Shown: positions 35,402 through 48,740, counted from the stretch's first letter. The stretch is DNA of 64,000 nucleotides from Pseudonocardia benzenivorans CB1190 (GCF_000196675.2 NC_015312.1:4898001-4962000), one strand, 5' to 3'. Made by a program: numbers and translations. Notes: generated by a model not told the origin, from the letters alone.

Positions 35402-35551
35402 GTGCCGGTATCCGTGCTGACGACGGTCCTCGCCCAGAGCGGCGACCCGACGGGCCTGTCGTCGGGCCTCGGCCGGATCGTGGTCCTGCTGGCGCTGCTG
35501 GCGTCGTTGATCCTGCTCCTGCGCTGGTACAACCAGCAGCGCAAACGCTGA
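35402..35551 (+). CDS. 49-residue single-helix membrane protein
   Basis: A short polar N-terminus (VLAQSGDPTGLSSGLG) is followed by one hydrophobic helix RIVVLLALLASLILLL and a basic end RWYNQQRKR, giving N-out/C-in topology by the positive-inside rule. A -10 box at 35389-35394 supports independent leaderless expression from this GTG. No family is recognised. Confidence 0.5.
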   Translation: MPVSVLTTVLAQSGDPTGLSSGLGRIVVLLALLASLILLLRWYNQQRKR

Positions 35552-35563
35552 GCCCCGTGGCGC

Positions 35564-36169
35564 TCACGCGGCAGCGGCGACGACCCGCGCGGCGGCCTTC
35601 CGGGCCGCGGTGAGGATGCTCGGGTCCCCGCCCGCCGTCGCGACGACCGTCGCCCCCTCGTAGAGCAGGTGCAGCTCCGCGGCCACCTGGTCGGGCTCGG
35701 CGAGCCCCGCGTCCCGCGCCAGGTCGGCGAACAGCTCACGGGTCCACGCCTTCTCGGCACGGATGACCGCGATCGCCGGGTGGTCCGTGCCCCCGACCTC
35801 GGCGTAGGCGTTGACGAACCCGCATCCCCGGGACTGCGCGCGCAGCCACGACTCGAGCGCGTCGTACACGGCGAGCAGCCGCTCCCGGCCGGGGGGCACC
35901 CCCTCCACCCGGGCGGCGACGTGGGCGCGGACGCGGTGCGCGCGCCGCCGCAGGTAGAGGGCGACGAGCTCGTCCTTGGAGCCGAAACGGTCGTAGAGCG
36001 TCTTCTTCGTCGTACCGGCCCGCTCCGCGATGAGGTCGACCCCGACGGCCCGGATGCCGTGCTCGTAGAACAGCTCCGACGCGGCGTCGAGCAGGCGGCG
36101 ACCTGCCGGGGTCAGCTCCGGGACGGGCTGCATCCCGGCGATCTCCGCCAGCGACTCCACGGTGGTCAT
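35564..36169 (-). CDS. TetR family regulator divergent from an EamA exporter
   Basis: 201 residues. Helix-turn-helix region ELFYEHGIRAVGVDLIAERA and TTKKTLYDRFGSKDELVALY, C-terminal ligand domain with SRGCGFVNAYAEVGG, typical of TetR_C_6-like members. GAGGAGC precedes the ATG at 36169. The 58-bp gap to the EamA gene contains ATAC-N6-GTAT around ACCGGT, a likely operator. It probably represses the exporter. Confidence 0.85.
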   Translation of the reverse strand: MTTVESLAEIAGMQPVPELTPAGRRLLDAASELFYEHGIRAVGVDLIAERAGTTKKTLYDRFGSKDELVALYLRRRAHRVRAHVAARVEGVPPGRERLLAVYDALESWLRAQSRGCGFVNAYAEVGGTDHPAIAVIRAEKAWTRELFADLARDAGLAEPDQVAAELHLLYEGATVVATAGGDPSILTAARKAAARVVAAAA

Positions 36170-36198
36170 GCGGTGCTCCTCACGTCTCCACTGCAAGT

Positions 36199-36215
36199 AT
36201 ACAGACCGGTATGGT
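36199..36215. promoter_or_regulatory. TetR operator candidate and EamA -10 box
   Basis: ATACAGACCGGTAT is an imperfect dyad centred on ACCGGT. TATGGT at its right edge can serve as the -10 box of the EamA gene, so binding would block transcription. Confidence 0.45.
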
Positions 36216-37116
36216 TACGTCGCCGGCGTGACCCGAACGCAGTCCGACGCCGCCGCCTCCGCGGCCCTCGTCGTCCTCTGGAGCGCAGGATTCATCGGAG
36301 CGGTGCTGGGCACCCGCGCCGCCCCCGCCGACACGTTGCTGGCCTGGCGCTTCGTCATCGCCGCGGCGATCCTCGTGCCGGTCGCCGCCGCCCGCGGCGC
36401 GCGGCTGCGGCTGTCCTCGCTCCGCCGGCAGGCACCGCTGGGCCTGCTCAGCCAGTTCGCCTACCTCGGGTGCACGGTCACGGCGGTCGGCCTGGGCGTC
36501 CCCGCGGGGACGACGGCGTTGATCGCCGCCCTGCAACCGCTGGTCGTCGCCGGACTCGCGGGTCCGGTGCTCGGTGAGCACGTCACCGGCCGGCAACGGG
36601 TGGGGCTGCTCGCCGGGCTCGGCGGCGTCGCGCTGGTCGTCGGCGGCGACCTGCACTCCGACGGGGTGGCGTGGTGGGCCTTCCTGCTCCCGGTCGCGGG
36701 GATGTTCGCGATGGCGGCCGGGACGGTGCTGACCCGGCGCGCGGGCACGCACGAGACCCCGCTGGAGTCGTTGACGATCCAGACGGCCACGACGGCGGTG
36801 CTGTTCACGCTCGTGGCGCTCGTCGACGGCAGGCTCGCCCCACCCGCCGACCCGATGTTCTGGGGCGCGGTGGCGTGGGTCGTCGTGCTGCCGACGTTCG
36901 GCGGGTTCGGCCTCTACCTCTACGTCCTGCGCCGTCAGGGGGCGACGCGGGTGAGCAGCCTGCTCTACCTGACCCCGCCGACCACGATGATCTGGGCGTA
37001 CCTCATGTTCGGCCAGATCCCGGGGCTGCTGGCCGTGCCGGGGATCGCACTGGCCGCGGCCGGTGTCTGGCTCGTCCTGCGAACGCCGCGCGCGCGAACT
37101 GTCGGTGCTCCGTCGC

Positions 37117-41889
<4,773 letters not shown>

Positions 41890-42318
41890 GACCGGTCCCG
41901 GCGACCTCGCCGACGCCCCGCACGCCGGGGCAGAGCAGTTCCTCGACGCCGACGTCAGTGCCTCGATGCGCGCCGCCGGCACCCCCAGCGCGGCCGACGA
42001 CCGTTCCGGACCGAGGACGCGTCCCGGCTCGCCGACGGGCGGCGGCCGGCCGCGTCCGGGCCGCGGGACCGGACCGCACGTCGAGCCGACCCACCGGCCC
42101 CCGCCGCCGCCCCCGGCCGGCGGTGACCGACGCGTCCCGCCCCCGGCTCGCTGAGCGCACGCTCCAGGACGTCCGCAGCGGTCCGTTCGGACCGTCCGTG
42201 CCGTCGGACCGGACGGCGCCACTGTGTCTTGCCCCGGGTGCGGGACGGCAGGATGCTGGCTGTTCGGCGCGCGGTGGCGTCGAGCCGCTGCCGCGCCGAG
42301 CATCGGGAGCGTCCGGAG
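41890..42318. other. Non-coding GC-rich spacer after lhr
   Basis: 429 bp. A short stem GCCCCG-CACGC-CGGGGC (41915-41931) may terminate lhr. The palindrome GGTCCG-TT-CGGACC (42180-42193) and a neighbouring CCGTCC/GGACGG pair lie before the lipoprotein gene. No gene was recognised. Confidence 0.45.
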
Positions 42319-43290
42319 ATGACGACGCCGTCCATCCGCCGAGGCGTACGTCGGCGGGTGTCGTGCGTGGTCGTGCTGGTCGCCGTCCTCGTCGCGCTGG
42401 CCTGCACCGGGCAGCCGGACGGCGGGCACACCCTCAGCGTGCACGCACCCGGCGCCCTGGTCCTGTCGCCCGACGGCGCGACGGCCTACGTCACCGACCA
42501 GACCGACGGGCTCGTCCGCGCCGTGGAGACCGCGACGGGTCGCGAGCACCTGCCCGTGGACGCCCCGTTCACCGATTCGCTGACGATCGACCACCACGGT
42601 GGTCGGCTGTTCGCGTTCTCCCGCGCCGCGGGTGCCGTGGCGGTGATCGATCCCGTGCAGATGACCGTCGCCGAGCGGATCTCGGCGCAGGACCCGGTGG
42701 CCGTCGCGGTCGCGCCGGACGACACCCGTGCCTACGTCGCGAGCAGCCGCGGCGGGACGGTGACGGTCGTCGACATGGCATCGGGGGCCGCGGTCGACCG
42801 CCCGGTGGGCGCGCTGCCCAGCGACGTCGTCGCGGCAGGCAGGCACGTGTACGTCGCGCTGGCCGCGAGCCGCACGATCGCGGTGCTGACCCCGGACGGC
42901 GTCGTGACGGGCACGGTGCGGCTGCCGACGAGCGCCGTCACCGAGGAGGACCCGGTCCGGCTGGGCGTCACCCCGGACGAGACGACGCTGCTCACCCTCG
43001 ACCCGGTCCGCGGCGAGCTGTACCTGGTCGACCCGTCGACCTCGACACTGCTCGCGACGCTCGGCGCGGCCGCGGGCGCGTCGATGCTGCGGATGTCGGC
43101 GGACGGCAGGCGCGCCTACGTGGTGGCGACGACGACCCACGAGGTCGCCGAGATCGACGTGGCCGCCCGCGCCCAGGTCGCGACCGTGCCGGTGGGTTGC
43201 ACCCCCGGCGCGATCGCCGAGGCCCCTGACGGCAGCGCACTCCTCGCGACGTGCACCGACCAGGACGAGGTGTCCGTCGTTCCGCGATGA
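42319..43290 (+). CDS. YncE-like beta-propeller lipoprotein
   Basis: 323 residues. An arginine-rich n-region, hydrophobic VVVLVAVLVALA and Cys at about residue 30 form a lipoprotein signal (LVALAC). Six or seven 40-residue propeller blades follow, each with the pattern LSPDGATAYVTDQ, VAPDDTRAYVASS, VTPDETTLLTLD, MSADGRRAYVVAT. This is the 40-residue YVTN/YncE beta-propeller fold. It should be tethered outside the membrane and may bind proteins or metabolites. GGAG directly before the ATG is close for a ribosome site. Partner unknown. Confidence 0.7.
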   Translation: MTTPSIRRGVRRRVSCVVVLVAVLVALACTGQPDGGHTLSVHAPGALVLSPDGATAYVTDQTDGLVRAVETATGREHLPVDAPFTDSLTIDHHGGRLFAFSRAAGAVAVIDPVQMTVAERISAQDPVAVAVAPDDTRAYVASSRGGTVTVVDMASGAAVDRPVGALPSDVVAAGRHVYVALAASRTIAVLTPDGVVTGTVRLPTSAVTEEDPVRLGVTPDETTLLTLDPVRGELYLVDPSTSTLLATLGAAAGASMLRMSADGRRAYVVATTTHEVAEIDVAARAQVATVPVGCTPGAIAEAPDGSALLATCTDQDEVSVVPR

Positions 43291-43706
43291 GGAGGACGGC
43301 TGCCGGCGGATCGCATTCGGAGTGACGACACGCAACCACGAGCCGTCCGGCACCGGGCCCCTGGGGAGTCCGACCGACTCCGCCGACCGGAACGGACGGT
43401 CACCGGCAGGGCAAAGCCGGACCGCACGCGGGGCACGTCCCGGCCCGGCAACCACGCAGCCAGGGGAGTCACCCGGCGCCGAGCCCGCGGCGGCTCGCGT
43501 CCTCAGCCCGATCCGAAGCCCGATCCGACTGCCCCGACGCGAAGGAGCAACGACCGGCTGCACCGAGCCTGACCCCCGCACCGGGCACGTCCCGGTCCGG
43601 CGACGACGCAACCGGACGCCGAGCCCTCGACGAGTGCCCCGTCCGGTGCCCCCTCGGACCGGCGGGCCGACTTTCGCCGGCGGGCGCCGCGTCGGATGAT
43701 CGGGGT
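43291..43706. other. Spacer with imperfect direct repeats
   Basis: 416 bp between the lipoprotein and acetoacetyl-CoA synthetase genes. The block GGGCACGTCCCGG occurs at 43431 and 43583 followed by similar CGGCAACCACGC / CGGCGACGACGC and, later, GCCGAGCCC. Nothing coding was recognised. Confidence 0.5.
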
Positions 43707-45689
43707 ATGAGCGACGACGCCCTCGGTTCCGTCCTGCGCCGGCCCGCCCCCGACGTCCTGGAGACGACCGGGATCGGCGCCTACGTCCGATGGCTCGCCG
43801 CGGAGCGCGGCCTGGAGTTCGACGACTACGACGCGCTCCTGGACTGGTCGATCGCCGAGCCCGAGGACTTCTGGGCGTCGATCTGGGACCACTTCGAGGT
43901 CGACGGCGGCTACGAGCGCGTCCTGGGCTCGACCGAGATGCCGGGCGCGCAGTGGTTCCCCGGCGCGACCGCCAACTACGCGCGGCACATGTTGCGCCAT
44001 GCGCGGGCACGCGTCGAGGCGGGCGCGGGCGACGAGGTCGTCCTCGTCGCCCGGTCGCAGACGCGCGAGCCGGTCGACGTGACGTTCGCCGAGCTGCTCG
44101 ACCAGGTCGCGCGGGCCCGCGCCGGGCTGCAACGCCTCGGCGTCGAGCAGGGCGACCGCGTCGTCGCCTACCTGCCGCACATCCCCGAGGCGATCGTCGC
44201 GTTCCTCGCGGCCGCGAGCCTGGGCGCCACGTGGGCCTCGTGCGCCCCGGAGTTCGGGTCGCGCTCGGTCGTCGACCGGTTCGCCCAGATCGAGCCGACG
44301 GTGCTGCTCACGGTCGGCGGCTACACCCACGGTGCCAGGGAGATCGACAAGAGTGCGGAGGTCGCGGCGATCCGCGCGGGCCTGCCCAGCCTGCGACACG
44401 TGGTCGCGGTGCCGTTCGGGCCGGTCGAGGTGCCCGACGCGCTCCCGTGGGCCGACCTGCTGGCCGTGGAGGGCCCGCTCGAGTTCGTCGACGTCCCGTT
44501 CGACCATCCCCTCTACGTGCTGTTCTCGTCGGGGACGACCGGGCTGCCGAAGGTCATCGTCCACTCGCACGGCGGCATCCTGCTCGAGCATCTCAAGCTG
44601 CACGGGCTGCACCTGGACACCCGCCCGGGCGATCGCGCGCTGTGGTTCACGACGACGGCGTGGGCGATGTGGAACATCACGATCTCGGCGCTGCTGGTCG
44701 GCGGCTCGCTCGTGCTGCTCGACGGCAACCCGCTCTACCCGGACCTCGACGAGCAGTGGCGGCTGGCGGCCGAGACCGGCGCGACGCTGCTCGGGACCAG
44801 CCCCGGCTACCTGATGGCCTGCCGCGCGAAGGGCGTCGACGCGGCGGGGCTGCTCGGCGGGAGTGCCGGGGTGTTGCGCCAGATCGGCTCGACGGGCGCG
44901 CCGCTGCCACCGGAGGCGTTCGACTGGATCGCCGCCCAGTTCGGCGACGCCGTCCTGGTCAACTCGATCAGTGGCGGCACCGACGTGTGCAGCGCGTTCG
45001 TCGGCGGCGGCCCGTGGCAACCGGTGTACCGCGGGGAGCTCTCGGGCCCGCTGCTGGGCGTCGACGTCACCGCGTTCGACCCCGACGGCAAGGAGATCGT
45101 CGACGAGCTGGGCGAGCTCGTCGTGCGGGCACCGATGCCGTCGATGCCGGTGTCTTTCTGGAACGACCCGGGCGACGAGCGCTACCGCGAGTCCTATTTC
45201 GACACCTATCCCGGCGTGTGGCGGCACGGCGACTGGGTGATCCGCACCCGGCGGCGCAGTTTCGTCGTCACCGGCCGGTCGGACGCGACGCTCAACCGCG
45301 GGGGCGTCCGGCTCGGGACCGCCGAGTTCTACGCCGTGATCGAGGACCTGCCGGAGATCGACGACAGCCTCGTCGTGCACCTCGAGGACCAGACCGGCGC
45401 GACGTCGGGCGACCTCATCCTGTTCGTCGTGCTGCGCGAGGGCGCCGAGCTCGACGACGCGCTGCGCGCCCGGATCCGGGACACGCTGCGCGCGCAGCTC
45501 TCACCGCGCCACACCCCCGACTTCGTCGCCGCCGTGCCCGCGGTGCCCCGCACGCTGACGGGCAAGAAACTGGAGAAGCCGATCAAGCAGGTGCTGCGCG
45601 GGAAGGCGCCCGAGGACGTGATCAGCGCGGACGCGGTCAGCGACTTCGACGCCGTCGCCGCGTTCCGCGACGCCGTCCGCGACCGCTGA
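43707..45689 (+). CDS. Acetoacetate-CoA ligase (acetoacetyl-CoA synthetase)
   Basis: 660 residues of the ANL adenylating superfamily. Activates acetoacetate with ATP and CoA for ketone-body or polyhydroxybutyrate use. Motifs: phosphate loop YVLFSSGTTGLPKVIVHSHG, WFTTTAWAMWNI typical of AACS, GGTDVCSAFVGG, the hinge VTGRSDATLNRGGVRLGTAE and the C-terminal lysine in TLTGKKLEKPIKQVL. The long N-terminal cap (LDWSIAEPEDFWASIWDHF) is standard for this family. Single-gene unit. Confidence 0.92.
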   Translation: MSDDALGSVLRRPAPDVLETTGIGAYVRWLAAERGLEFDDYDALLDWSIAEPEDFWASIWDHFEVDGGYERVLGSTEMPGAQWFPGATANYARHMLRHARARVEAGAGDEVVLVARSQTREPVDVTFAELLDQVARARAGLQRLGVEQGDRVVAYLPHIPEAIVAFLAAASLGATWASCAPEFGSRSVVDRFAQIEPTVLLTVGGYTHGAREIDKSAEVAAIRAGLPSLRHVVAVPFGPVEVPDALPWADLLAVEGPLEFVDVPFDHPLYVLFSSGTTGLPKVIVHSHGGILLEHLKLHGLHLDTRPGDRALWFTTTAWAMWNITISALLVGGSLVLLDGNPLYPDLDEQWRLAAETGATLLGTSPGYLMACRAKGVDAAGLLGGSAGVLRQIGSTGAPLPPEAFDWIAAQFGDAVLVNSISGGTDVCSAFVGGGPWQPVYRGELSGPLLGVDVTAFDPDGKEIVDELGELVVRAPMPSMPVSFWNDPGDERYRESYFDTYPGVWRHGDWVIRTRRRSFVVTGRSDATLNRGGVRLGTAEFYAVIEDLPEIDDSLVVHLEDQTGATSGDLILFVVLREGAELDDALRARIRDTLRAQLSPRHTPDFVAAVPAVPRTLTGKKLEKPIKQVLRGKAPEDVISADAVSDFDAVAAFRDAVRDR

Positions 45690-45707
45690 CGCCCACGCAC
45701 CCCCCGG

Positions 45708-45757
45708 GCGCAACCTCACGGTCGCCGCGAGCGCCGACGACGACCACCAGGTTGCGC
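45708..45757. repeat. GTTGCGC hairpin family, copy 3
   Basis: A 9-bp inverted repeat GCGCAACCT / AGGTTGCGC with a 32-nt loop that includes ACGACCACC. It lies between the convergent acetoacetyl-CoA synthetase and lipoprotein genes, so it may also terminate both. Confidence 0.6.
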
Positions 45758-45801
45758 GCGGTCGGGGTCTGCTGCGGGAACGCGGGAGCCCGGTCCGGCG
45801 G

Positions 45802-46296
45802 TCAGCCGCCGAAGGCGGTCCCGAGGTCGCGGACGCCGGCCTGCAGGGCGGCGAGGTCGGGGCCGCAGCTCTGCGGGGTACCGGTCGGGCCCTGGCCGGG
45901 CGGCAGGAGGCAGGCGTCGCGGGTGAGCCGGTCGACCGCCGCATCGACCGCGTCCGCCGCCTTCCCCACCGCGGCCTCCTCCGTCGGACCCGAGGCGACC
46001 GCGCGGGCCGCGACGGTCACGTTCGAGACCTCCCGGACGAACCGGGCGCACTGCGGGTAGACGCTCGCGGCGTCCTCGGTGGCGCACTCGTCACGCCCGA
46101 AGATCGCGATCTTGTCGACGACGTCCGCGCGCTGGGCGGTGGGTGAGGACTGCGTCGCGGCGGCCGCCGAGGACGACCCTCCGTCGGGCGACTGCTCGCA
46201 CCCCGCCGTCAGCGCCGCGACGGCCACGGCGACCCCGACCAGCCCACCCAACCGCAGGGATCGGGAACGGACGCGACCACGCGGGAGTACCGGCAC
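45802..46296 (-). CDS. Small lipoprotein of unknown function
   Basis: 164 residues. An arginine-rich start, hydrophobic GLVGVAVAVAALTAGC with lipobox LTAGC, then a Ser/Ala/Gln linker and a helical domain containing cysteines in DECAT, YPQCARF, RDACLLP and PQSCGPD that could form two disulfides outside the cell. A TAGTCT -10 box ends 7 nt before the GTG at 46296, fixing that start. Family not recognised. Confidence 0.65.
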   Translation of the reverse strand: MPVLPRGRVRSRSLRLGGLVGVAVAVAALTAGCEQSPDGGSSSAAAATQSSPTAQRADVVDKIAIFGRDECATEDAASVYPQCARFVREVSNVTVAARAVASGPTEEAAVGKAADAVDAAVDRLTRDACLLPPGQGPTGTPQSCGPDLAALQAGVRDLGTAFGG

Positions 46297-46303
46297 GGGC
46301 CCG

Positions 46304-46309
46304 AGACTA
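46304..46309 (-). promoter_or_regulatory. Leaderless -10 box of the lipoprotein gene
   Basis: TAGTCT on the minus strand ends 7 nt before the GTG start. Confidence 0.5.
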
Positions 46310-46483
46310 TGCCCGGCCCGCGGTTGCCCCGCGGGCCCCCGCCCCGCGGCCACGGGACCGGACGACCAGCCCGGCATCGTGTTCGGAACACCTCGAACCG
46401 GGCACGTCCGTGGATCGCGCACGATCCCCGAACGGCTCTGCGACTCCTCGAGCGCGGCGATCATGGCGTCGGCCATGGGCTCG

Positions 46484-46849
46484 CTCGAGGCCGGGGACGG
46501 TGTACGCCGGGAGCGGCTGCAGCACCCCGCCCGGGGGAGGCGAAGCGACCGTGTACCCGGCCTTCACGAACCATTCGTGCGGAGCGGCGAACTCCTCGGC
46601 CCTGGTAGGGGGCGACTGACGGATCACTCGCCGCGGTCTCGGCGCCCGGACGGCCCGTGGCTGCGTTGTCGCCGGGCCCGAACACGCCCGGTGCGCCGAC
46701 CCGGCTCCGCCTTGCCACGAACCGCCAGGATCACCGACCCCATCGACGGCGATCCGTCAGACCCCCTAGCCGGTCGGGTACGCCGAACCGTCGGTGCGTT
46801 CCCAGACGCCGGCAGCCGACATGACGATCAGGATCCTCCCTGTGCTCAT
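46484..46849 (-). pseudogene. DJ-1/PfpI family gene split by a MITE-like insertion
   Basis: Reading leftward from the ATG at 46849, 27 codons (MSTGRILIVMSAAGVWERTD, then GSAYPTG) match the N-terminus of DJ-1/PfpI proteins, which normally continue with a W-A-E-E-type segment. At 46768 a 163-bp element begins and introduces TAG. Beyond it, at 46484-46605, EEFAAPHEWFVKAGYTVA and GGVLQPLPAY continue the family, one base out of frame. After that the similarity fades. GGAGGAGG precedes the ATG, so this was the second gene of an operon with the decayed SDR, 25 bp downstream of it. Confidence 0.65.
46606..46768. mobile_element. 163-bp MITE-like element
   Basis: Inverted ends TAGGGGG-N4-TGACGGATC (left) and, on the other strand, TAGGGGG-N2-TGACGGATC (right). 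Both ends carry TA, compatible with a TA target duplication as in IS630/Tc1-type elements. The interior is too short for a transposase. It interrupts the PfpI-like frame exactly at its ends. The exact family is inferred. Confidence 0.6.
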
Positions 46850-46874
46850 GAGGTTCCTCCTCCAGTTGTCCGGA

Positions 46875-47409
46875 TCAGGCCGCGAGGTGGTCGGTGGTGG
46901 CCGCGGTCCGCGCGGTGACGTCGAGGTTCGCGCGCAACGTTTCGACCTTGCGGTGGCGTAGGACTGCGCATCCGAACCCAGCAGGAGGCGCAGCGGGCCG
47001 GTTCCCGCGACGACCTGCTCGATGACGGCCGTGGCGCCGTTGGCGGGGTCACCGAGCTGGCTGCCCTGCAGGCGAGCATGTCGCGGACCTCGCGGGCGCT
47101 GGTCTCCTCGACCGCGGCGAGGAAGCCGTAACCCGCGTTGTTCACGACGACGTCGAGGCCGCCGAAGCGCTGCACCGTCTGCCGGACGGCCTCCTCGACG
47201 ACGTGCTCGTCACGCGGGTCGACGGTCAACGGCAGCAACCCCGAGGTGTCGACGGCCGGGCCGATCGCGGCCGGCGACCGGTCGGTCGAGCGGGTCGTGG
47301 CCGCGACGTCGTCCCCACGCCGCAGCAGTTGGGCGACCAGCTCCAGACCCAGGCCGCGCGACGTACCGGTCACGAACCAGGTCGACGGCCGCTCGGACGG
47401 AGAACGCAC
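46875..47409 (-). pseudogene. Short-chain dehydrogenase with internal deletion and frameshift
   Basis: The N-terminal half is normal SDR: WFVTGTSRGLGLELVAQLLR (Rossmann glycine motif) and GGLDVVVNNAGYGFLAAVEE. After REVRDML about 120-150 residues, including the catalytic YxxxK region, are missing. The sequence jumps to GSQLGDPANGATAVIEQVVA from the family's C-terminus, out of frame with the first half. A further one-base loss near 46955 shifts the last segment, which would otherwise read KVETLRANLDVTARTAATTD and end at the TGA at 46875. It cannot encode an active enzyme. Confidence 0.75.
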
Positions 47410-47735
47410 GATGATCCTCGATTCGGTGTTCCGGGGGGCGCGGTGGCGGGCGGGCGAGGCCGACCTGATCCTGGCCAAGCAGCGCAACGCCCCGACCAGC
47501 ACGATCACCGTCGTGCACCAGCTGCACTACAGCCGCTTCACCGACGTCGCCCGGGAGTCTCCCACCGAGTGGAGCATCACTGCGTCCGCCACCTGGTCGC
47601 CGGACCGCGCAACACCGCCTTGATGAAAAAGCGCTGCCCCAGGCCATCGGATCAGGGGGGCGACGGCCGAGAGCACCTCGCGGTGGTCCACCACCATCGG
47701 TCAGCCGGGTCTCGGGCGTGCCTCCTGCCGCGACG
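47410..47735. other. Degenerate spacer with an unrecognised short frame
   Basis: A frame at 47411-47623 (+) encodes MILDSVFRGARWRAGEADLI and later HYSRFTDVARESPTEW. The latter faintly recalls an AraC C-terminal helix, but there is no full domain and no good ribosome site. I treat the region as decayed or non-coding. Confidence 0.35.
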
Positions 47736-47849
47736 TCATCGGCGGGACTGCCTCGCGATCGCCACGCAGGCGAGGACGACCACCACCACCAACGCGGCGA
47801 CGATGCCCACCTTGGCGAGGAGATCGAGCAGGAGGTCCGCCACGGTCAC
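47736..47849 (-). CDS. 37-residue single-helix membrane protein
   Basis: VTVADLLLDLLAKVGIVAAL then VVVVVLACVAIARQSRR. One hydrophobic helix with a basic C-terminal end. Its GTG overlaps the TGA of the preceding 81-codon gene (GTGA), a typical coupled arrangement that argues it is real. No family recognised. Confidence 0.5.
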   Translation of the reverse strand: MTVADLLLDLLAKVGIVAALVVVVVLACVAIARQSRR

Positions 47850-48091
47850 AGGCGATCCCCGAGCCGGCGCGCCACCTTCTGATCAAAGCCACTCCCCCAC
47901 GATCCACCGCGGCGGCGCGCGTACCCGGCGGCTGCCCGGGAGGCGACGGGGCCCAGGCGGCGGCGAGTCTCCTCCCAGCGTCCGCGCCGCTTCAGCCTGG
48001 TGATCAACGCGAACCCGACGATCACGAGCACGGCAACGATCACGGCCAGCACCGCGAACCTGACCAGCAAGAACGTCAACACAGTCTCCAT
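47846..48091 (-). CDS. 81-residue single-helix membrane protein under TetR control
   Basis: The N-terminal helix FAVLAVIVAVLVIVGFALI (about residues 12-30) is followed by a strongly basic cytoplasmic tail (KRRGRWEETRRRLG ... ARRLGDRL). AAGGAGGAG lies just before the ATG. It is divergent from a TetR gene; both operators lie within 55 bp upstream. With the 37-codon gene it forms a two-gene unit. Function unknown; size and charge are compatible with a regulatory peptide or membrane-stress protein, but nothing proves it. Confidence 0.65.
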   Translation of the reverse strand: METVLTFLLVRFAVLAVIVAVLVIVGFALITRLKRRGRWEETRRRLGPVASRAAAGYARRRGGSWGSGFDQKVARRLGDRL

Positions 48092-48105
48092 CGCTCCTCC
48101 TTATT

Positions 48106-48121
48106 TAGCACGGCCTTGCTA
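48106..48121. promoter_or_regulatory. TetR operator 1 (TAGCA-N6-TGCTA)
   Basis: TAGCACGGCCTTGCTA, perfect 5-bp arms. Paired with an identical-geometry site 24 bp away. Confidence 0.7.
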
Positions 48122-48129
48122 CAACAACG

Positions 48130-48145
48130 TAGCACGCTCATGCTA
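48130..48145. promoter_or_regulatory. TetR operator 2 (TAGCA-N6-TGCTA)
   Basis: TAGCACGCTCATGCTA, perfect 5-bp arms, ending 10 bp before the TetR start codon. Confidence 0.7.
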
Positions 48146-48155
48146 GAAAGGCGAG

Positions 48156-48740
48156 ATGCCGAAGGTGGTGGACGCGGAGCAGCGGCGCCGCGAGGTGTTC
48201 GACGCCGTGTTCACGGTGGTCGTGGAGCACGGGGTGCACGGGGCGTCCCTGCGGCGGGTCGCGGAGACGGCCGGGCTGGCCATCGGCTCGGTGCGGCACT
48301 ACTTCGACTCTGCAGAGCAGATGCTCACGGAGGCGGCCGCGGAGGTGATCGCCCGTGTCACCACGCGCCTCGAGGCGCACCGGGCCGAGCTCGACGCGGA
48401 GACCGACCGGGGTGTCGTCGCGGAGCGGATGATCGCCGAACTGCTGCCGTGGGACGCGGTGAGCACCCGGGAGACGACGGTCTGGCTGGAGTTCGCCCTG
48501 GCCGCCCGCACCGCTCCCGCCTACCGAGCGACAGCCGAACTGTTGCACGCGGGCGTTCGCGAGCTGGCCCGACGGATCGTCGAGAACCGGGTGCCCCCGG
48601 AGCGGACTGCGGTCGAGGCGGAGCGGCTCGCCTGCTTGATCGACGGGCTGGGGTTCGCGGGGACGCTGCATCCCGGCTCCCTGCCGCCGGGGCTGGCCCG
48701 GGACGTGGTGCGCCGCCATCTCGACTCGCTCGGCGCCTGA
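48156..48740 (+). CDS. TetR family regulator with paired operators
   Basis: 194 residues. Helix-turn-helix GVHGASLRRVAETAGLAIGS followed by VRHYFDSAEQML, then an all-helical effector domain (VWLEFALAARTAPAYRAT, ACLIDGLGFAGTLHPGSLPP) of the BetI/TetR_C_6 type. The two TAGCA-N6-TGCTA sites directly upstream are its likely binding sites and would control both itself and the divergent small membrane genes. Its intact reading frame contrasts with the decayed genes on both sides. Confidence 0.85.
   Translation: MPKVVDAEQRRREVFDAVFTVVVEHGVHGASLRRVAETAGLAIGSVRHYFDSAEQMLTEAAAEVIARVTTRLEAHRAELDAETDRGVVAERMIAELLPWDAVSTRETTVWLEFALAARTAPAYRATAELLHAGVRELARRIVENRVPPERTAVEAERLACLIDGLGFAGTLHPGSLPPGLARDVVRRHLDSLGA

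Noticed and set aside
47411..47623. Plus-strand 70-codon frame as a real gene
   Set aside because: No ribosome site or family; only a weak resemblance to an AraC helix over about 16 residues. Kept as a spacer note.
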